Position numbers and translations under genes: made by a program. 64,000 nucleotides of DNA from Platerodrilus igneus (Eukaryota; Arthropoda; Insecta; Coleoptera; Lycidae): the NCBI GenBank assembly GCA_036346225.1, contig JARFIW010001255.1:496001-560000 (forward strand), in the 5' to 3' direction. Below are positions 42,329 to 53,226 of the stretch, one piece after another. Numbering within the stretch: the first letter of the stretch is position 1; every line of letters begins with the position of its first letter. The notes beneath the pieces are model-generated. The model had not been told where the DNA came from and made no database searches. It worked only from the letters and a program-made list of their open reading frames with translations.

Positions 42329-42748
42329 GTGCTTAGTATTATGGCGGAGGGCATAGAGAGGCCAGTTGCTTTTGGGTCGCGTACTTTGTCACCCACAGAA
42401 GTACAATACTCTCAAATTGATAAAGAGGCATTGGCAGTGGTTTATGGAATAAAAAAATTCCACCAATATTTATATGGGCGTCATTTCACTCTCAGGAGTG
42501 ATCACAAACCATTGGTCAGTATTTTTGGACCTAAGCGAGGGTTGCCAGTATTTGCAGCCAGCAGGCTGCAGAGATGCGCTTTGTTTTTATCAGGGTACGA
42601 TTTTGATATTAATTATGTCAAATCTGATAAAAATAGTGCTGATGCATTGTCAAGGATGCCACTCAGTACTAAACATGTGGAAGGCGACGCAGAGTTATTG
42701 TGGCTTGGAACTTATTTACATTGCGTTAAAGAAAGTTCATTTCAATAA
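42290..42748 (+). CDS. element F RNase H
   Basis: 'TVDASSTGLGCVLSI' sits just upstream of the frame and gives the first catalytic Asp. The frame 42329-42748 has 'QIDKEALAVVYGIKKFHQYL' (catalytic Glu), 'YGRHFTLRSDHKPLV' (Asp) and 'KSDKNSADALSRMPL' (Asp), the full Gypsy RNase H set. It degrades the RNA strand during copying. Confidence 0.88.
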   Translation: MLTVDASSTGLGCVLSIMAEGIERPVAFGSRTLSPTEVQYSQIDKEALAVVYGIKKFHQYLYGRHFTLRSDHKPLVSIFGPKRGLPVFAASRLQRCALFLSGYDFDINYVKSDKNSADALSRMPLSTKHVEGDAELLWLGTYLHCVKESSFQ

Positions 42749-42813
42749 CGTGCGAAGATGTTCGCAGGGCAACACAAAAAGACATCCGGCTTAACAAAAT
42801 TTATGGTTATGTT

Positions 42814-43875
42814 ATGCATGGATGGCCATGCTCTGTACCCAAAGAGGACAGAGAGTTGTTAACTTTTTTTCAAAAGAAAGACGAGATAGCCGTGGAACAA
42901 GGAGTGTTAATGTGGGGATACAAAGTCATTGTTCCTAGTAGTTTACGAGCTTACGTATTAAATGAATTACATGCCAGTCATTTGGGCATATGTAAAACTA
43001 AGTCGGTTGCTAGATCGTATGTCTGGTGGCCCAATATAGATGACGATATCGAAAACCTAATCAGAAACTGTTCGTCATGTTTGTTAGAGCGAGCAAACCC
43101 CGCGAAAAGCGAATTACATCATTGGCATTACCCAAGTAAACCATGGGAAAGGTTGCACTTAGATTATTTGGGACCGTTAAAGGAAATTGTATCTAATTAT
43201 CGTGGATGCTCACTCTAAGTGGTTAGAGGTTTTCGAAACATCTTCAACGTCGGCTAAACAAGCAGTCGATATTTTAAGACAATTATTTGCACGTTTTGGA
43301 TTACCCGTGTCGGTTCACACCGACAACGGACCTCCATTTAATTCAGCCGAATTAGATTCATTTTTTAATTCTAATGGCATTAAACATACGAGTTCGGCGC
43401 CGTATCACCCGCAGTCAAACGGGCAAGCCGAAAACTCGGTTAAATATGCAAAATCTAAATTAAAGTGTGCATTCCGAGACAATATAGACGTTTCGGTGGC
43501 TTTAAGCAGAATCCTTTTGATTATCGGAATTCTGTGCATGCAACCACCAACGAAACACCCGCCAAATTAATGTTCAACCGTTCTTTAAGAACTCGGTTAG
43601 ATTTATTAAGACCGAACCTGTCTGGTAGTGTAAGAGCTAATCAGACTAAACAAAAATGGTATACAGGCGGTAGCAAAACTCGTGTTTTATTTATAAATCA
43701 ACCTGTACTTGTTAGGGATTACAGATCAAAAATAAATGGATAGACGGAATTATCGTGAAACAAATTAGCCCTACTATGTATGTAGTCAAGCTAAGTTCGG
43801 GTATTACGTGGAGACGGCACATCGATCAGCTAGTAGCTATCGATGCACCTCTTACTAACTCAGAAAGTTAAGGCA
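42814..43875 (+). pseudogene. element F integrase
   Basis: The zinc-binding HHCC region is seen as 'ELHASHLGICKTKSVA' and 'NCSSCLLERA' (42814-43218). The catalytic core follows after a shift near 43195: 'IIVDAHSKWLEVFE' (Asp), 'VHTDNGPPFNSAELDSFF' (Asp) and 'YHPQSNGQAENSVKYAKS' (Glu). The C-terminal part is split by shifts near 43495 and 43738 ('ETPAKLMFNRSLRTRLDLL', 'MYVVKLSSGITWRRHIDQL'). All three catalytic residues are preserved. Confidence 0.88.
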
Positions 43876-44117
43876 TGGAACCTTCCACGGATATTGTTTC
43901 TGAACTCTCCCCCTTACCGGAAGTGGCTGGAGATATTCACCCAACAGTAGTAGTCAGGCGAAATTCAACCTCCCCTATCGTGCCGGTCAAGCGATCACCT
44001 GACGTTATAAATGTTAAACCTGGTAAATTAAATACTGATAGTTCCATGGAAAGTTCTCCCATTGCTAGACGATACCCTTATAGGATTAGGAAACCGGTTA
44101 AGCGGTTTGACGTATAA
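43875..44117 (+). CDS. element F Pol C-terminal tail
   Basis: An 80-codon frame follows the integrase chromatin-facing part directly. It is Ser/Pro-rich and ends 'RRYPYRIRKPVKRFDV', the kind of basic end seen at the C-terminus of K02A2.6-type Pol proteins. The rest of the internal region (44118-44281) is non-coding. Confidence 0.6.
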   Translation: MEPSTDIVSELSPLPEVAGDIHPTVVVRRNSTSPIVPVKRSPDVINVKPGKLNTDSSMESSPIARRYPYRIRKPVKRFDV

Positions 44118-44281
44118 GTTGATTTTGGTTTTTTATATTTTTGCGGGATTATATATTGTTAAGTTATAATTCAGATATTTTGCGGGATTATAATATGGTT
44201 AAGTTATAATTTAGATATTTTTTGAATTGTTTTCTTATTTTACAATAGGTTTATATTGTTAAAAAATTTTGTAGAGGAAAA

Positions 44282-44519
44282 TGTGATATATCTAAACAAA
44301 ATGTACGCATTTGTTTACATTATCTATTATGTATAAATAATATAGCAGGTGGTTATCAGGCCACACGCCTGGCTATTGCTAAAGGACAGTCGTATTTAAT
44401 ATGTCAATAAGAGCGCACGGCGTGTGGCCTCTTAATTACATATTACATTACTAATGTTACTTGTGTATCATTAAAAGCCTACACCCCTAATAAGCAATAA
44501 CCCCACCTAAAACGTTACA
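44282..44519 (+). repeat. right LTR of F
   Basis: 238 bases, two substitutions against the left LTR. Preceded by the purine tract that primes plus-strand synthesis. Confidence 0.92.
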
Positions 44520-44626
44520 ATAAGGGTAGAGAGAGATAGGCAATTTTTTTTTGTAATTTTTTTGTCTAAATGCTTTATATTTGCATTCAAATAAGTGGGA
44601 TTATTTGTATTCAAATAGGGGGAAAA

Positions 44627-46727
44627 TACTCATATTTAGACCAGGGTAGAAAATTAAATAATCACATCAAATAATTTTAATCACCGTGTATAATGAATAT
44701 TATTAGATAATACGCGTTATTAAAACCGTGAAGCATAAAAATTTATTAGTTTCAGTAAAATAAGAGATTTAAATCATGTACAAGACGCTTTATATCAAAA
44801 GAAACAGTATTAACAAGCTCTACGTGTAATGTAATTATTCCGAAGAAAGAAACAAATGGAAATTACGTGCAAAATTTATATTAATTAACCCTATTTTAAG
44901 TAACCGGTATTAAACAAAGTGTACACATAATAATTAATATTTAATTTGTATTCGCTAAAAATGAAAGGATAGAAGTCAATTTTAATTGGAGTTAATTAAA
45001 CCATTATTAATAATAAGCATAAAAGCCTGTGAAAATCCAAGATTAAAATACCACGAAATAAGGCTCTGAGAATTAATAGTATGTTTGAACACCTGCGTAG
45101 TTTAAAAAACTCATTCGGCGTAAATGTTGCAGATAATTAATAGTTACAAAGAATCTTGGAGAAACCGTGGCTTAATATTCACGAGAAGGTGCGATACGGG
45201 GTTATTTAACCCAGATAGTCCACATGGACTGAAATAATCGATAATAAGGAATATCAATTTGCACTAATAAGAACAGGGTAGATAGAGACAGATAATATGC
45301 GCAAGACCGAGACACATATAGTAAAAAGGCGTGAGTAGAGCAACGTCATGGGGTTGCGATTGGTTGAAAGTAAAAGGCAAAATTGAGAGGTAGAAATAAC
45401 ATTTCTGTATAAAAGTCAATTGGTTATTTCCAGGCGTTGCGTGCCGTGTTGAAATTTCTGAGATGTAACTGGGGTGAGTACAAAATTCGTAAAAACCGAC
45501 GCGCGGGCTACGGAATGGGAACCGAGAATGCGAAATTCTTTAGAATGGTCCGTTTTGAGGACTCGACCGACAGACGGGCTAACTTCTATATATACCCAGG
45601 TGAATATGAACAAGCTCTCTTACATCCGCGACTTGATTCAATACGTTAAACAGTGCATTTTAGTTTGGTAGAATAATTTAAAGTTTGCTCGTATATTTTG
45701 GTGATTTAAAACAGTTTGTTATTTACGTGCTAACATGAATGTACTTGAGTGCACTTAAATACAAGGTAATAAAATTTAGAATCACTGTACCAATTAGTAA
45801 AATTTACAACGACAAATGAATACACCAAAAGTAGGCAGTTTTGGCGTATATTGGTGAAAGAAGTATGAATTTCTTTACTATTTTGCGGGGGTGAATAATT
45901 AAATGGTTCATAAATGTGTCTGGATCCACAAAACAAGGGTCAGATATACACAGATGAGTTCTGGAAAAGCCCAGAAACAACTTTAAATAAATGGTGATGG
46001 AGAAAATTTGAAAAGCGTTGAGAATCAGAAGCTGTAAATATAACCCAGTTGGAATAGTGTGATTAACAAAAGGGACGATGTACATTGAAGCTACGAGTGC
46101 AGTAACCTTCAGGTAATTTATACTATTTTGTTTGAACTTTGATATTTTGTGTGTGTTGAATTACTTTATAATTGATTTACTTTAAATGGACATTAGTGAA
46201 ATTGTACTAACCATAAAATTTTAATGTTAAGGTGAAATTTGCTTGTTTAAGTAGAAAGGGTATTTAGTATTGATGTTCTGGATTATGATGAAAATTTGGG
46301 TATGTCTTTGAGCTCAATTAGACGAACCTGGTTAATTAACGTAAAGGGTGGTAGATGCTCCTTTGTACTCAGACTCCGGTCTGCATATATTGTTATATTA
46401 ATTAGTAGGCATCCTACAAGGACTTTAATTCTGGATGCACATTAAAATGATAATAAAATTAATCTTGAAATTCTTTTAAAACTGAATTTTATGCTGAAAT
46501 AAAATTTGAAATTTTAATGTATTCTGAATATTGATGTAAATAGAGTTAATGTTGATGTTTGTGGTAGGAATGTGTTTGTTTTTTTTTATGAATGAGGAGG
46601 TTTATAAAATTAGGTGAGCAGCCGAGGCGAAAAGAGGATCACAGCAGTTTATGACGCCCAATCTGTGGGACTAGAATTTTTTTTGTTGAAAGGACCCAGT
46701 CCCCGCATTCACAGGAGTATATCACAG

Positions 46728-46729
<2 letters not shown>
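44627..46729 (+). repeat. right (3') LTR of element D
   Basis: Second copy of 34524-36628. It ends TATCACAGCA at a TA array. Confidence 0.9.

Positions 46730-46762
<33 letters not shown>
46730..46762. repeat. (TA)n microsatellite between D and a MITE
   Basis: The array is bordered on the left by the D LTR and on the right by the foldback element. Confidence 0.95.
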
Positions 46763-46764
<2 letters not shown>

Positions 46765-47423
46765 CAGCAGTTCCTGGATTTGGGTCATCAAAATAATATG
46801 TAATTTATAGGCACAATAACTTTTGTCAGTATAATAAAATAGTTAATAAAAATATGGAATAAATTACATCAGTTTTTTTTGTTAAGACGCGTTTGGGTCA
46901 GCGACCATATTCAATTAAAATTATCTGTAATGTACAAAATAAGTTAATTAAAAATATTAATAAAACATTTATACAAACCAATACTTCTTTTTCGAAATGA
47001 GTATTATAATAAATTTTAGGATGGTATTATACACACTTGTTTAAATATAAGTTTGACCATAAGTCAAATGTTTTCAAGTGTACATTATTAACAAGGTAAT
47101 AAATAAATTGCTTGAAACTAGTATAGTAAGTGTGATCACAGTGTAAAGTATGTATAATACCATCCTAAAATTTATTATAATACTCATTTCGAAAAAGGAG
47201 TATTGGTTTGTATAAATGCTTTATTAATATTTTTAATTAACTTATTTTGTACATTACAAACAATTTTAATTGAAAATGGTCGCTGACTGAAACGCGTCTT
47301 AACAAAAAAACTGATGTAATTTATTCCATATTTTTATTAACTATTTTATTATACTGACAAAGGATATTGTACTTATAAATTACATATTATTTTGATGACC
47401 AAAATCCAGGAACTGCTGATTAT
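46763..47423. mobile_element. foldback MITE with about 270-bp inverted arms
   Basis: The left arm (about 46763-47035) from AATCAGCAGTTCCTGGATT and the right arm (about 47150-47423) from its complement are near-perfect inverted repeats, as seen in 'aatttataggcacaataac', 'aagacgcgtttgggtcagcg' and 'gagtattataataaatttt' in opposite orientations. A spacer of about 115 bases separates them. There is no coding capacity. The superfamily is unclear because the flanks are AT repeats. Confidence 0.85.
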
Positions 47424-48872
47424 TATTGTACTACAGATTATAACGGAACGGGAGTGGGGTAAACCATCAACCAAACCTCTTGTAAAAAATGAGCGCCACC
47501 TAACTCTAACAGCTGTACTCCGACGGAACTGAGATAGGAAATTCTTCACGGTCACAAATAATACCCACACAGCATACAATCCAGCTAACATACGTTGACA
47601 CACAGTAATGTAAACCTCATAGCTATTCAATACGTTTACTATACAAGAATATATAATTAATAACAATAAACACATACATTGTAATTTAATTAATAACTGG
47701 ACTTACCCACTTGTTATGGTGGAACTTCAACGATACATATACCAATACATCGATTGACTAATTCGAATTTTACTTTAAAATCAAATAATATCACAGCCAA
47801 CAAGGCAACATAAATTTGCGACCATGCGGCCTATTTAAAAGGACTATTACGCAAATAAGGGGTTGCACTAGGATCTTAGTAGGATAACCCTTAAGTACTG
47901 AGGGTATCTGCAATAATACCTGTAATAACAATAAGCGGGTCGTTGGCTTAGTTTTACATATTCTATTAGGTATTGTGAATATGCAATGTTCAACACCCTA
48001 AATTAGAACCCAACCCTATTATAATTGTATGAACACAGCAACTTTAAACTTAATAATATTACAGTGTAATTCACCAGCATGCAGTCAACCAAACGGTTGC
48101 GATGATAAAAAAAAAGATATGAAACGGACTCACCAACTGCAGATGCGTGGATGGCGATGTTCCAGCTCAAATGGTGTGTGCAGGTAGAATATCGCTATCA
48201 ACTATATTCGCATGGGTACACTGGATCCTTACTTGTAAACATCTTTTCTTTTTAATTACAGATACCACATCTAGAATTCAAAATTCAACATACAGCTTAC
48301 AACGGTACTTGAACCTAGAATAGCAGAACGCAGGACATAGAATGTAGAACGTAGAACATAAATCTAGAACTAGAACTAGAACCAGAATTAGAATTTGAAC
48401 TAGAACTCGAACCCTAAAATATAATCCTTTAATTACAGTCAGTAAAATCGCGGTTTACTTACCGATCCACAATCGGGTTCAATGCACAAACAACAAAATG
48501 TGTAACCGGTGGTTACTAGATAGCAGTCGAGAACTCAACTTTATGAATCGCCGTAATCCCAATTAGGCAATAAGGAAAATTATATTATATCACCTCAGAA
48601 TAATTTCCTTTCAAATTAATTCGCTAAAATCCCTTCAACGAAGGCGGGCATATATACAAACCCAAAGCGTAAATTAAAAGTATACGATTCAAATGAAAAA
48701 TCATGTGAAGATGATACCACTACAGCTGGTTTGCAAACTCGTACCTGATAACGCGCTATCAATATTGAAGTATGTACAATCTAATACGGAAAGAATTAAC
48801 TATTTAATACACTGCTAAAATGCAAATGTTGTATTGAAAATTTCAACCGTAACAAGATGGTCAAGACATTAT

Positions 48873-48876
<4 letters not shown>
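47424..48876. other. non-coding stretch with a short hexamer array
   Basis: No convincing frame exists. At about 48305-48420 a degenerate array of 'tagaac'/'tagaactagaac' words runs for about 110 bases. The minus frame 47373-47675 overlaps the MITE and is not a gene. Confidence 0.45.

Positions 48877-48920
<44 letters not shown>
48877..48920. repeat. (TA)n microsatellite
   Basis: TA array upstream of the errantivirus-like element. The 'YIYIYI' open frame across it is artefactual. Confidence 0.95.
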
Positions 48921-48921
<1 letters not shown>

Positions 48922-49600
48922 CATCTTTCAATTACTTGCCCTGTGATACTACTTAAATATGTAATTAATTGTTGATTTATAATCGTTTCCTGTATAAATC
49001 TGACATAAGTAAATAAAGGACAGGATATGTGCAGATGTCGCGACAATGCCCTACAATGCAAAACGATGAAGGTTATTCGTCTTGTGACCTTTTGAAAGCT
49101 TCAGTCTTGGCTTCACACCAGCGGCGTTGTTTGAGACGGAGTCGTAGGGGGATGCTCTTCTGACGGATGTTTGGGCGCCACTACACCTTTGATATAAAAA
49201 CAAGCACAACACCTCAAGGGAAAGTGTAGCAAACCTTGGGAATTTTAAATATTTCAATATCTAAATTGACTAGTTAAATCAAAAGGTTAATTTAAAGTTT
49301 CTTAAGGGCTCGAACGATTCGGTCATCAAAAGCATTTCTTTACATTTATATGCAGTTAAAAGTCCACTATTAACAAGTCTGAGTAATGGTTCACACATGT
49401 GAATTTCATATGTATTTAATAAATTATTTCAGGCAAATTATAAAAAAAATGTTTCTAATAAAAGAATTTGATCCATAGCGTGTTTACTATTAATCATTAT
49501 TTAGTAGCATAAAGATTTAGATGTAGCATCCGTATGAAACTTAATGAGTTAAGTTTAAAGCTTTTAATATTGTATTGAGTAAATAGTTTTCAAGTTTTGT
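48921..49600. other. unassigned stretch with a GC-richer block
   Basis: A GC-richer block at about 49050-49260 contains GTTTGGGCGCCA, which resembles the inverted primer-site word found in elements A, B and E. A 68-codon minus frame there has no motif. The 5' LTR of the following element should lie here but I find no match to its 3' LTR. Confidence 0.35.
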
Positions 49601-49970
49601 TTTGCAGCGAACAAGCGTTAAAAGTTGTCACCAAGTGCATCAAATGATAGAAATTACAATAATAACAAAGCTTGATTTAGGATTTAACCCAAATGTATAT
49701 CAACATATGTTTAAACGCGAACAAAATGGAATGAAACTCGAAGAAAACAGGATATGCAGACACAACTACAGAAATTAAGGGTGATTTCTAGATCTTTACT
49801 GAATATCGGAGAACCGTCCTGTATTGGTTAGCGAAGAATTCAACTTTGCCGAATTATAATTGAAGATCAACTACAGATCAACGAAACTTGTAACGAAGCA
49901 CGGAAATTTTCTGCAATACCGATCAACTGGACAACCCGTAGAATTAAGAAAAAATGCTTTTGGCAACACT

Positions 49971-49985
49971 TGTACTGTAAGTATC
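49971..49985 (+). promoter_or_regulatory. possible env splice donor in the leader
   Basis: A short ATG-led frame in the leader (ATG at about 49953) runs into CTGTAAGTAT, a strong splice-donor match. Errantiviruses make env mRNA by splicing from such a leader. A matching acceptor candidate (AATTAG) stands at about 55121. Inferred from position and known family biology. Confidence 0.35.
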
Positions 49986-50059
49986 TTTTATTCCTTTTTG
50001 GTTACTCCTTTATTTGTGTAACGTGCAATTAATAATATTGCTTTTATAAACAATAGGGA

Positions 50060-50830
50060 TAGATCCCCTATGCGATTTAGTAAATATTGTGATAATATAC
50101 AAAATATAAATAATACTACGGCTTTTAACTTTTTTGAGTTAAATTTGGTTAAGGAAATAATTCCTCAATATGAAGGAGGTAATTGCACAAAATGGTCACA
50201 GGTAAAAAACTCATTGTTAAATAGGTTTGGTGATTAGAGAAATGAAACTTTGTTAGAAGACGATTTAATGACATGCTTTCAATTATCAACCGAATCGTAT
50301 AATGTCTATTACGAACGAATTAATCTTAAATTAAAACAATTACTGGAACAAATAAATATTAGGCAAGACGATGTTAATATAAAAATAGTATGTACAATCA
50401 ATGAGCTTTAAATACATTTATTGCAGGTTTATTAGAACCCCATCGATCATTTATTAACTACAAAAATGTAGGCTCATTAAAGGATTGCCTTATGCAACTT
50501 CGAAATTACAATAACCATAAGCAACAGGTGAACTTTTTAAATTTTATGAGAAAGAAAAATTTATTTAAACAACCTACACATCAAAAGCCCGCAAATCCAA
50601 ATAAGTTTGTACCTACAACAGTCATACACGCCATTTGGAAAACCGCAATTTCCTTCAACAAATCAATCACCAAGTTACTTTCCTCGTGGACCCATAAACA
50701 TTCAAACTAGACCCATTCAGACAAATTTCCCAACTAATACACAGGTATTTGGTAAGCAAAATGAATACAAACCAGAACCAATGTCATTAAGTACGCGAAA
50801 TACATTTCAAAGATCAAATCAAAATAATTA
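50060..50830 (+). pseudogene. errantivirus-like gag
   Basis: Across frames the plus strand reads 'FNFFELNLVKEIIPQYEGGN', a TAG at about 50235, 'LLEDDLMTCFQLSTESYNVY', then 'GLLEPHRSFINYKNVGSLKD' and a Gln/Asn/Pro-rich tail (50492-50831). It has no zinc knuckle, as in errantivirus Gag. Particle-forming structural protein by family. Confidence 0.7.
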
Positions 50831-51029
50831 AAGAAATTTCTCGAATTTCAGGAACTTTCCAAAAGAACTTCACATTGTTGAACAACCCGTTTATTACAGT
50901 GAAGATGACGAAACTGAAAATAATAATTACCCTAACTCTTCTGACAGTCCAGATTATTCTGACAATCTTGAGTACCCTGAATCTTGATCTAAGGAACCGC
51001 TTTATAAAGAAAATTTTCAGTTACCGGTC

Positions 51030-51341
51030 TTGGAAGAACAACCACTGATTTAAACTCTATTGAAGGTAAACCAAAGCTTCCTTTTATAACGATTTCCAAC
51101 CTTGATTTAAAAATTCTTATAGATTCTGGCGCATCACACTCTATTATAAACCTAGAACCAGCTTATAAATTCTTTGAAGATAAAATTTTTCATAAAACGT
51201 TTTCAGTAAAAAGTTTAAATGACGTTGTAACAGACAATAAAAATGTAAAATGCCCCTTATTACAAGATTTAGGAATTGCAAACGACATTAAATTTCATAT
51301 AATACAATGGCATGACCGTTTTGATGCACTTATGCACTCAT
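51030..51341 (+). pseudogene. errantivirus-like protease
   Basis: The motif 'ILIDSGASHSIINLE' is the aspartic protease active site. It is followed by 'SVKSLNDVVTDNKNVKCPLL', and a stop at about 51340 interrupts the frame before RT. Confidence 0.75.
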
Positions 51342-52640
51342 GATTTTAAGAAATTAGGCGCAAAAATCGATTATGAAAACCAAAAATTAGAAATAAACAC
51401 AATACGAATCCCTTTCTTTTTAGAGTTAAGCCCAAAAAATTTTAAATCTTTTAAACAAAACGTAAATAATTACTTAAGAATTCCAGTTAATATAGATAAC
51501 GGAGACGTTTTAATTCCTGAAACAAAAACAAATTCCATTAATATTCGGGAATCAATTGCATTCGCAAATAATGGTTTTTGTGTAAGCCCTTTGAAGAAGA
51601 CCGTAATATAGAAATTAATTCTCAACAACAACTACACGTTGAACCAATGTGTAATTTAAATCTAGAGAAACCAATAACTCAATTTAATGACTTAGATGTA
51701 CCAACTATAATTCGAACAGAACATTTGAATTCAGAGGAAAAATTTCAAATTATAATTATTTGTAGAAAATATAAAAATATATTTTATAAAGAAAGTTCCG
51801 ATTTAACCTTTACTAACGCTGTCAAACATAAAATCCGCACCACGGATAACGATCCTATTTTTAGCAAATCATTCCGTTATCTTTATCATTTAAAAGAGAA
51901 AATCAAAAATCAGATTCAAAAACTCCTACAAAATAAAATAATTCGACCTAGCATATTCCCTATTGTAGTTTCCCAGTCTGGATAGTCCCAAAAAGGAACG
52001 ACGCAAGTAAAAAGAAGAAATTTAGATTAGTTAAAAATTACAGGAAATTGAATGATAAAACAATAGAAGACAAATATCCCTTCTCAGAAACTACGAAATT
52101 TTAAACAATCTAGGAAGATATTCGTACTTTTTGTCCTCGATATGGTCAAAGGGTTCCACCAAATCGAACTAGATTAAGAATCCAAAGAAAAAACGGCATT
52201 CACTGTAGATAACGGCCACTATAAATATGTCAGACTCCCATTTGGTTTTTAAAAACGTCCCGAGCACATTTCAACGCGTTATGGACAATGTTCTAAAAGA
52301 ATATCTCTATAAATTTTGTTTTGTTTACATGGATGACGTGGTTATATTTTCAAAATCTTTACAAGAACACGTAATTCATCTTAAACAAATCTTCGAAAAA
52401 TTGAAACAATATAATCTTAAAGTTCAACTAGACAAATCTGAATTTCTGCAAAAAGAAGTAGCATTCTTAGGCCATGTTATAACCCCAGAAGGTATAAAAC
52501 CTAACCCCGAAAAGATCAATGCTATTCAACAATATCCGTTACCAAAAACTACCAAGAAAATAAAATCATTTTTAGTTTAAATAGAGTTTTTATAGGCGTT
52601 TTATTAAAAACTTTGCTAAAATAATTTAACCCTTCACAAA
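51312..52640 (+). pseudogene. errantivirus-like reverse transcriptase
   Basis: The frames 51312-51611 and 51578-51985 give the linker and fingers ('IRTTDNDPIFSKSFRYLYHL'). After breaks, '[19 protein letters not shown]'-like residues near 52000 and the motif A region near 52140 are damaged. The frame 52227-52580 has '[20 protein letters not shown]' (YMDD catalytic box) and '[19 protein letters not shown]', the thumb. The enzyme is broken. Confidence 0.85.
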
Positions 52641-52644
52641 ATGT

Positions 52645-53226
52645 TTGAAAAAAGGAACTAAGATAGATTTTAACGATCCTACTTATTTAACTAGCTTCAA
52701 CCTTTGCAAAGAATTAATCACAAATTCCCCTGTACTAAAATATGGCGATTTTGACAAAGTTTTTCATTTAACAACTGACGCTTCACGTGTTGCAATAGGC
52801 GGAGTACTCTCGCAGAACTCTCAACCTATTTCATTTTACTCGCAAACACTCAATAGCGCAGAAAAAAATTACTCTACTATAGGATGTGAACTCTTAGCAA
52901 TAGTAGAAACCACAAAACACTATAGACCGTATTTATTTGGAAAACAGTTTATTATTGAAACGGACCACAGACCCTTGGAGTGGTTATTTTCAATCAAAGA
53001 TCCAAATTCTGGACTTACAAAATGGCGACTGAGACTTGAAGAGTGATTATTTTCAATCAAAGATCCGAATTCTGGACTTACAAAATGGCGACTGAGACTT
53101 GAAGAATTTGACTATAAAATTCTATATAAGAAAGGCAAAGAAAATTACGCAGCCGACGCTCTTTCCCGAATCGAAATTAATACTAAAGAAACACAAACTG
53201 ATGACGATTTAGATTTACTTTCGATC
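52645..53226 (+). pseudogene. errantivirus-like RNase H with 63-base duplication
   Basis: The frame 52645-53046 has 'LTTDASRVAIGGVLSQ' (Asp), 'STIGCELLAIVETTKHYRPY' (Glu) and 'IIETDHRPLEWLFSIKD' (Asp). At 52978-53040 and 53041-53103 a 63-base segment is repeated in frame, but its Trp codon TGG became TGA in the second copy and stops the frame. Beyond it the frame goes on with 'KENYAADALSRIEINT', the last catalytic region. Confidence 0.85.

Larger units (their letters stand above)
39504..44524 (+). mobile_element. Gypsy element F nested in D, with 5-bp target duplication
   Basis: Identical-length 238-bp LTRs lie at 39509-39746 and 44282-44519. ATAAG flanks both sides (39504-39508, 44520-44524). 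The primer site TGGCGACGAGGATA begins directly after the left LTR and a purine tract TAGAGGAAAA precedes the right one. Gag, protease, RT, RNase H and integrase follow in canonical Gypsy order, on the plus strand. Unlike A, B and D it lies in unique sequence and has short LTRs. Confidence 0.92.
34524..46729 (+). mobile_element. Gypsy-like LTR element D, with nested element F
   Basis: Two almost identical 2.1 kb direct repeats (34524-36628 and 44627-46729) flank a plus-strand gag, protease and RT remnant. The outer ends meet TA arrays on both sides. The LTR starts TACTCATA rather than TG but ends CACAGCA like A and B. Element F is inserted at 39509-44519 in the purine-rich tract. RNase H and integrase of D are absent. 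Confidence 0.85.

Noticed and set aside
49051..49257. 68-codon minus-strand frame in a GC-richer block
   Set aside because: No domain or repeat partner is recognised in the window; a coding role cannot be supported.
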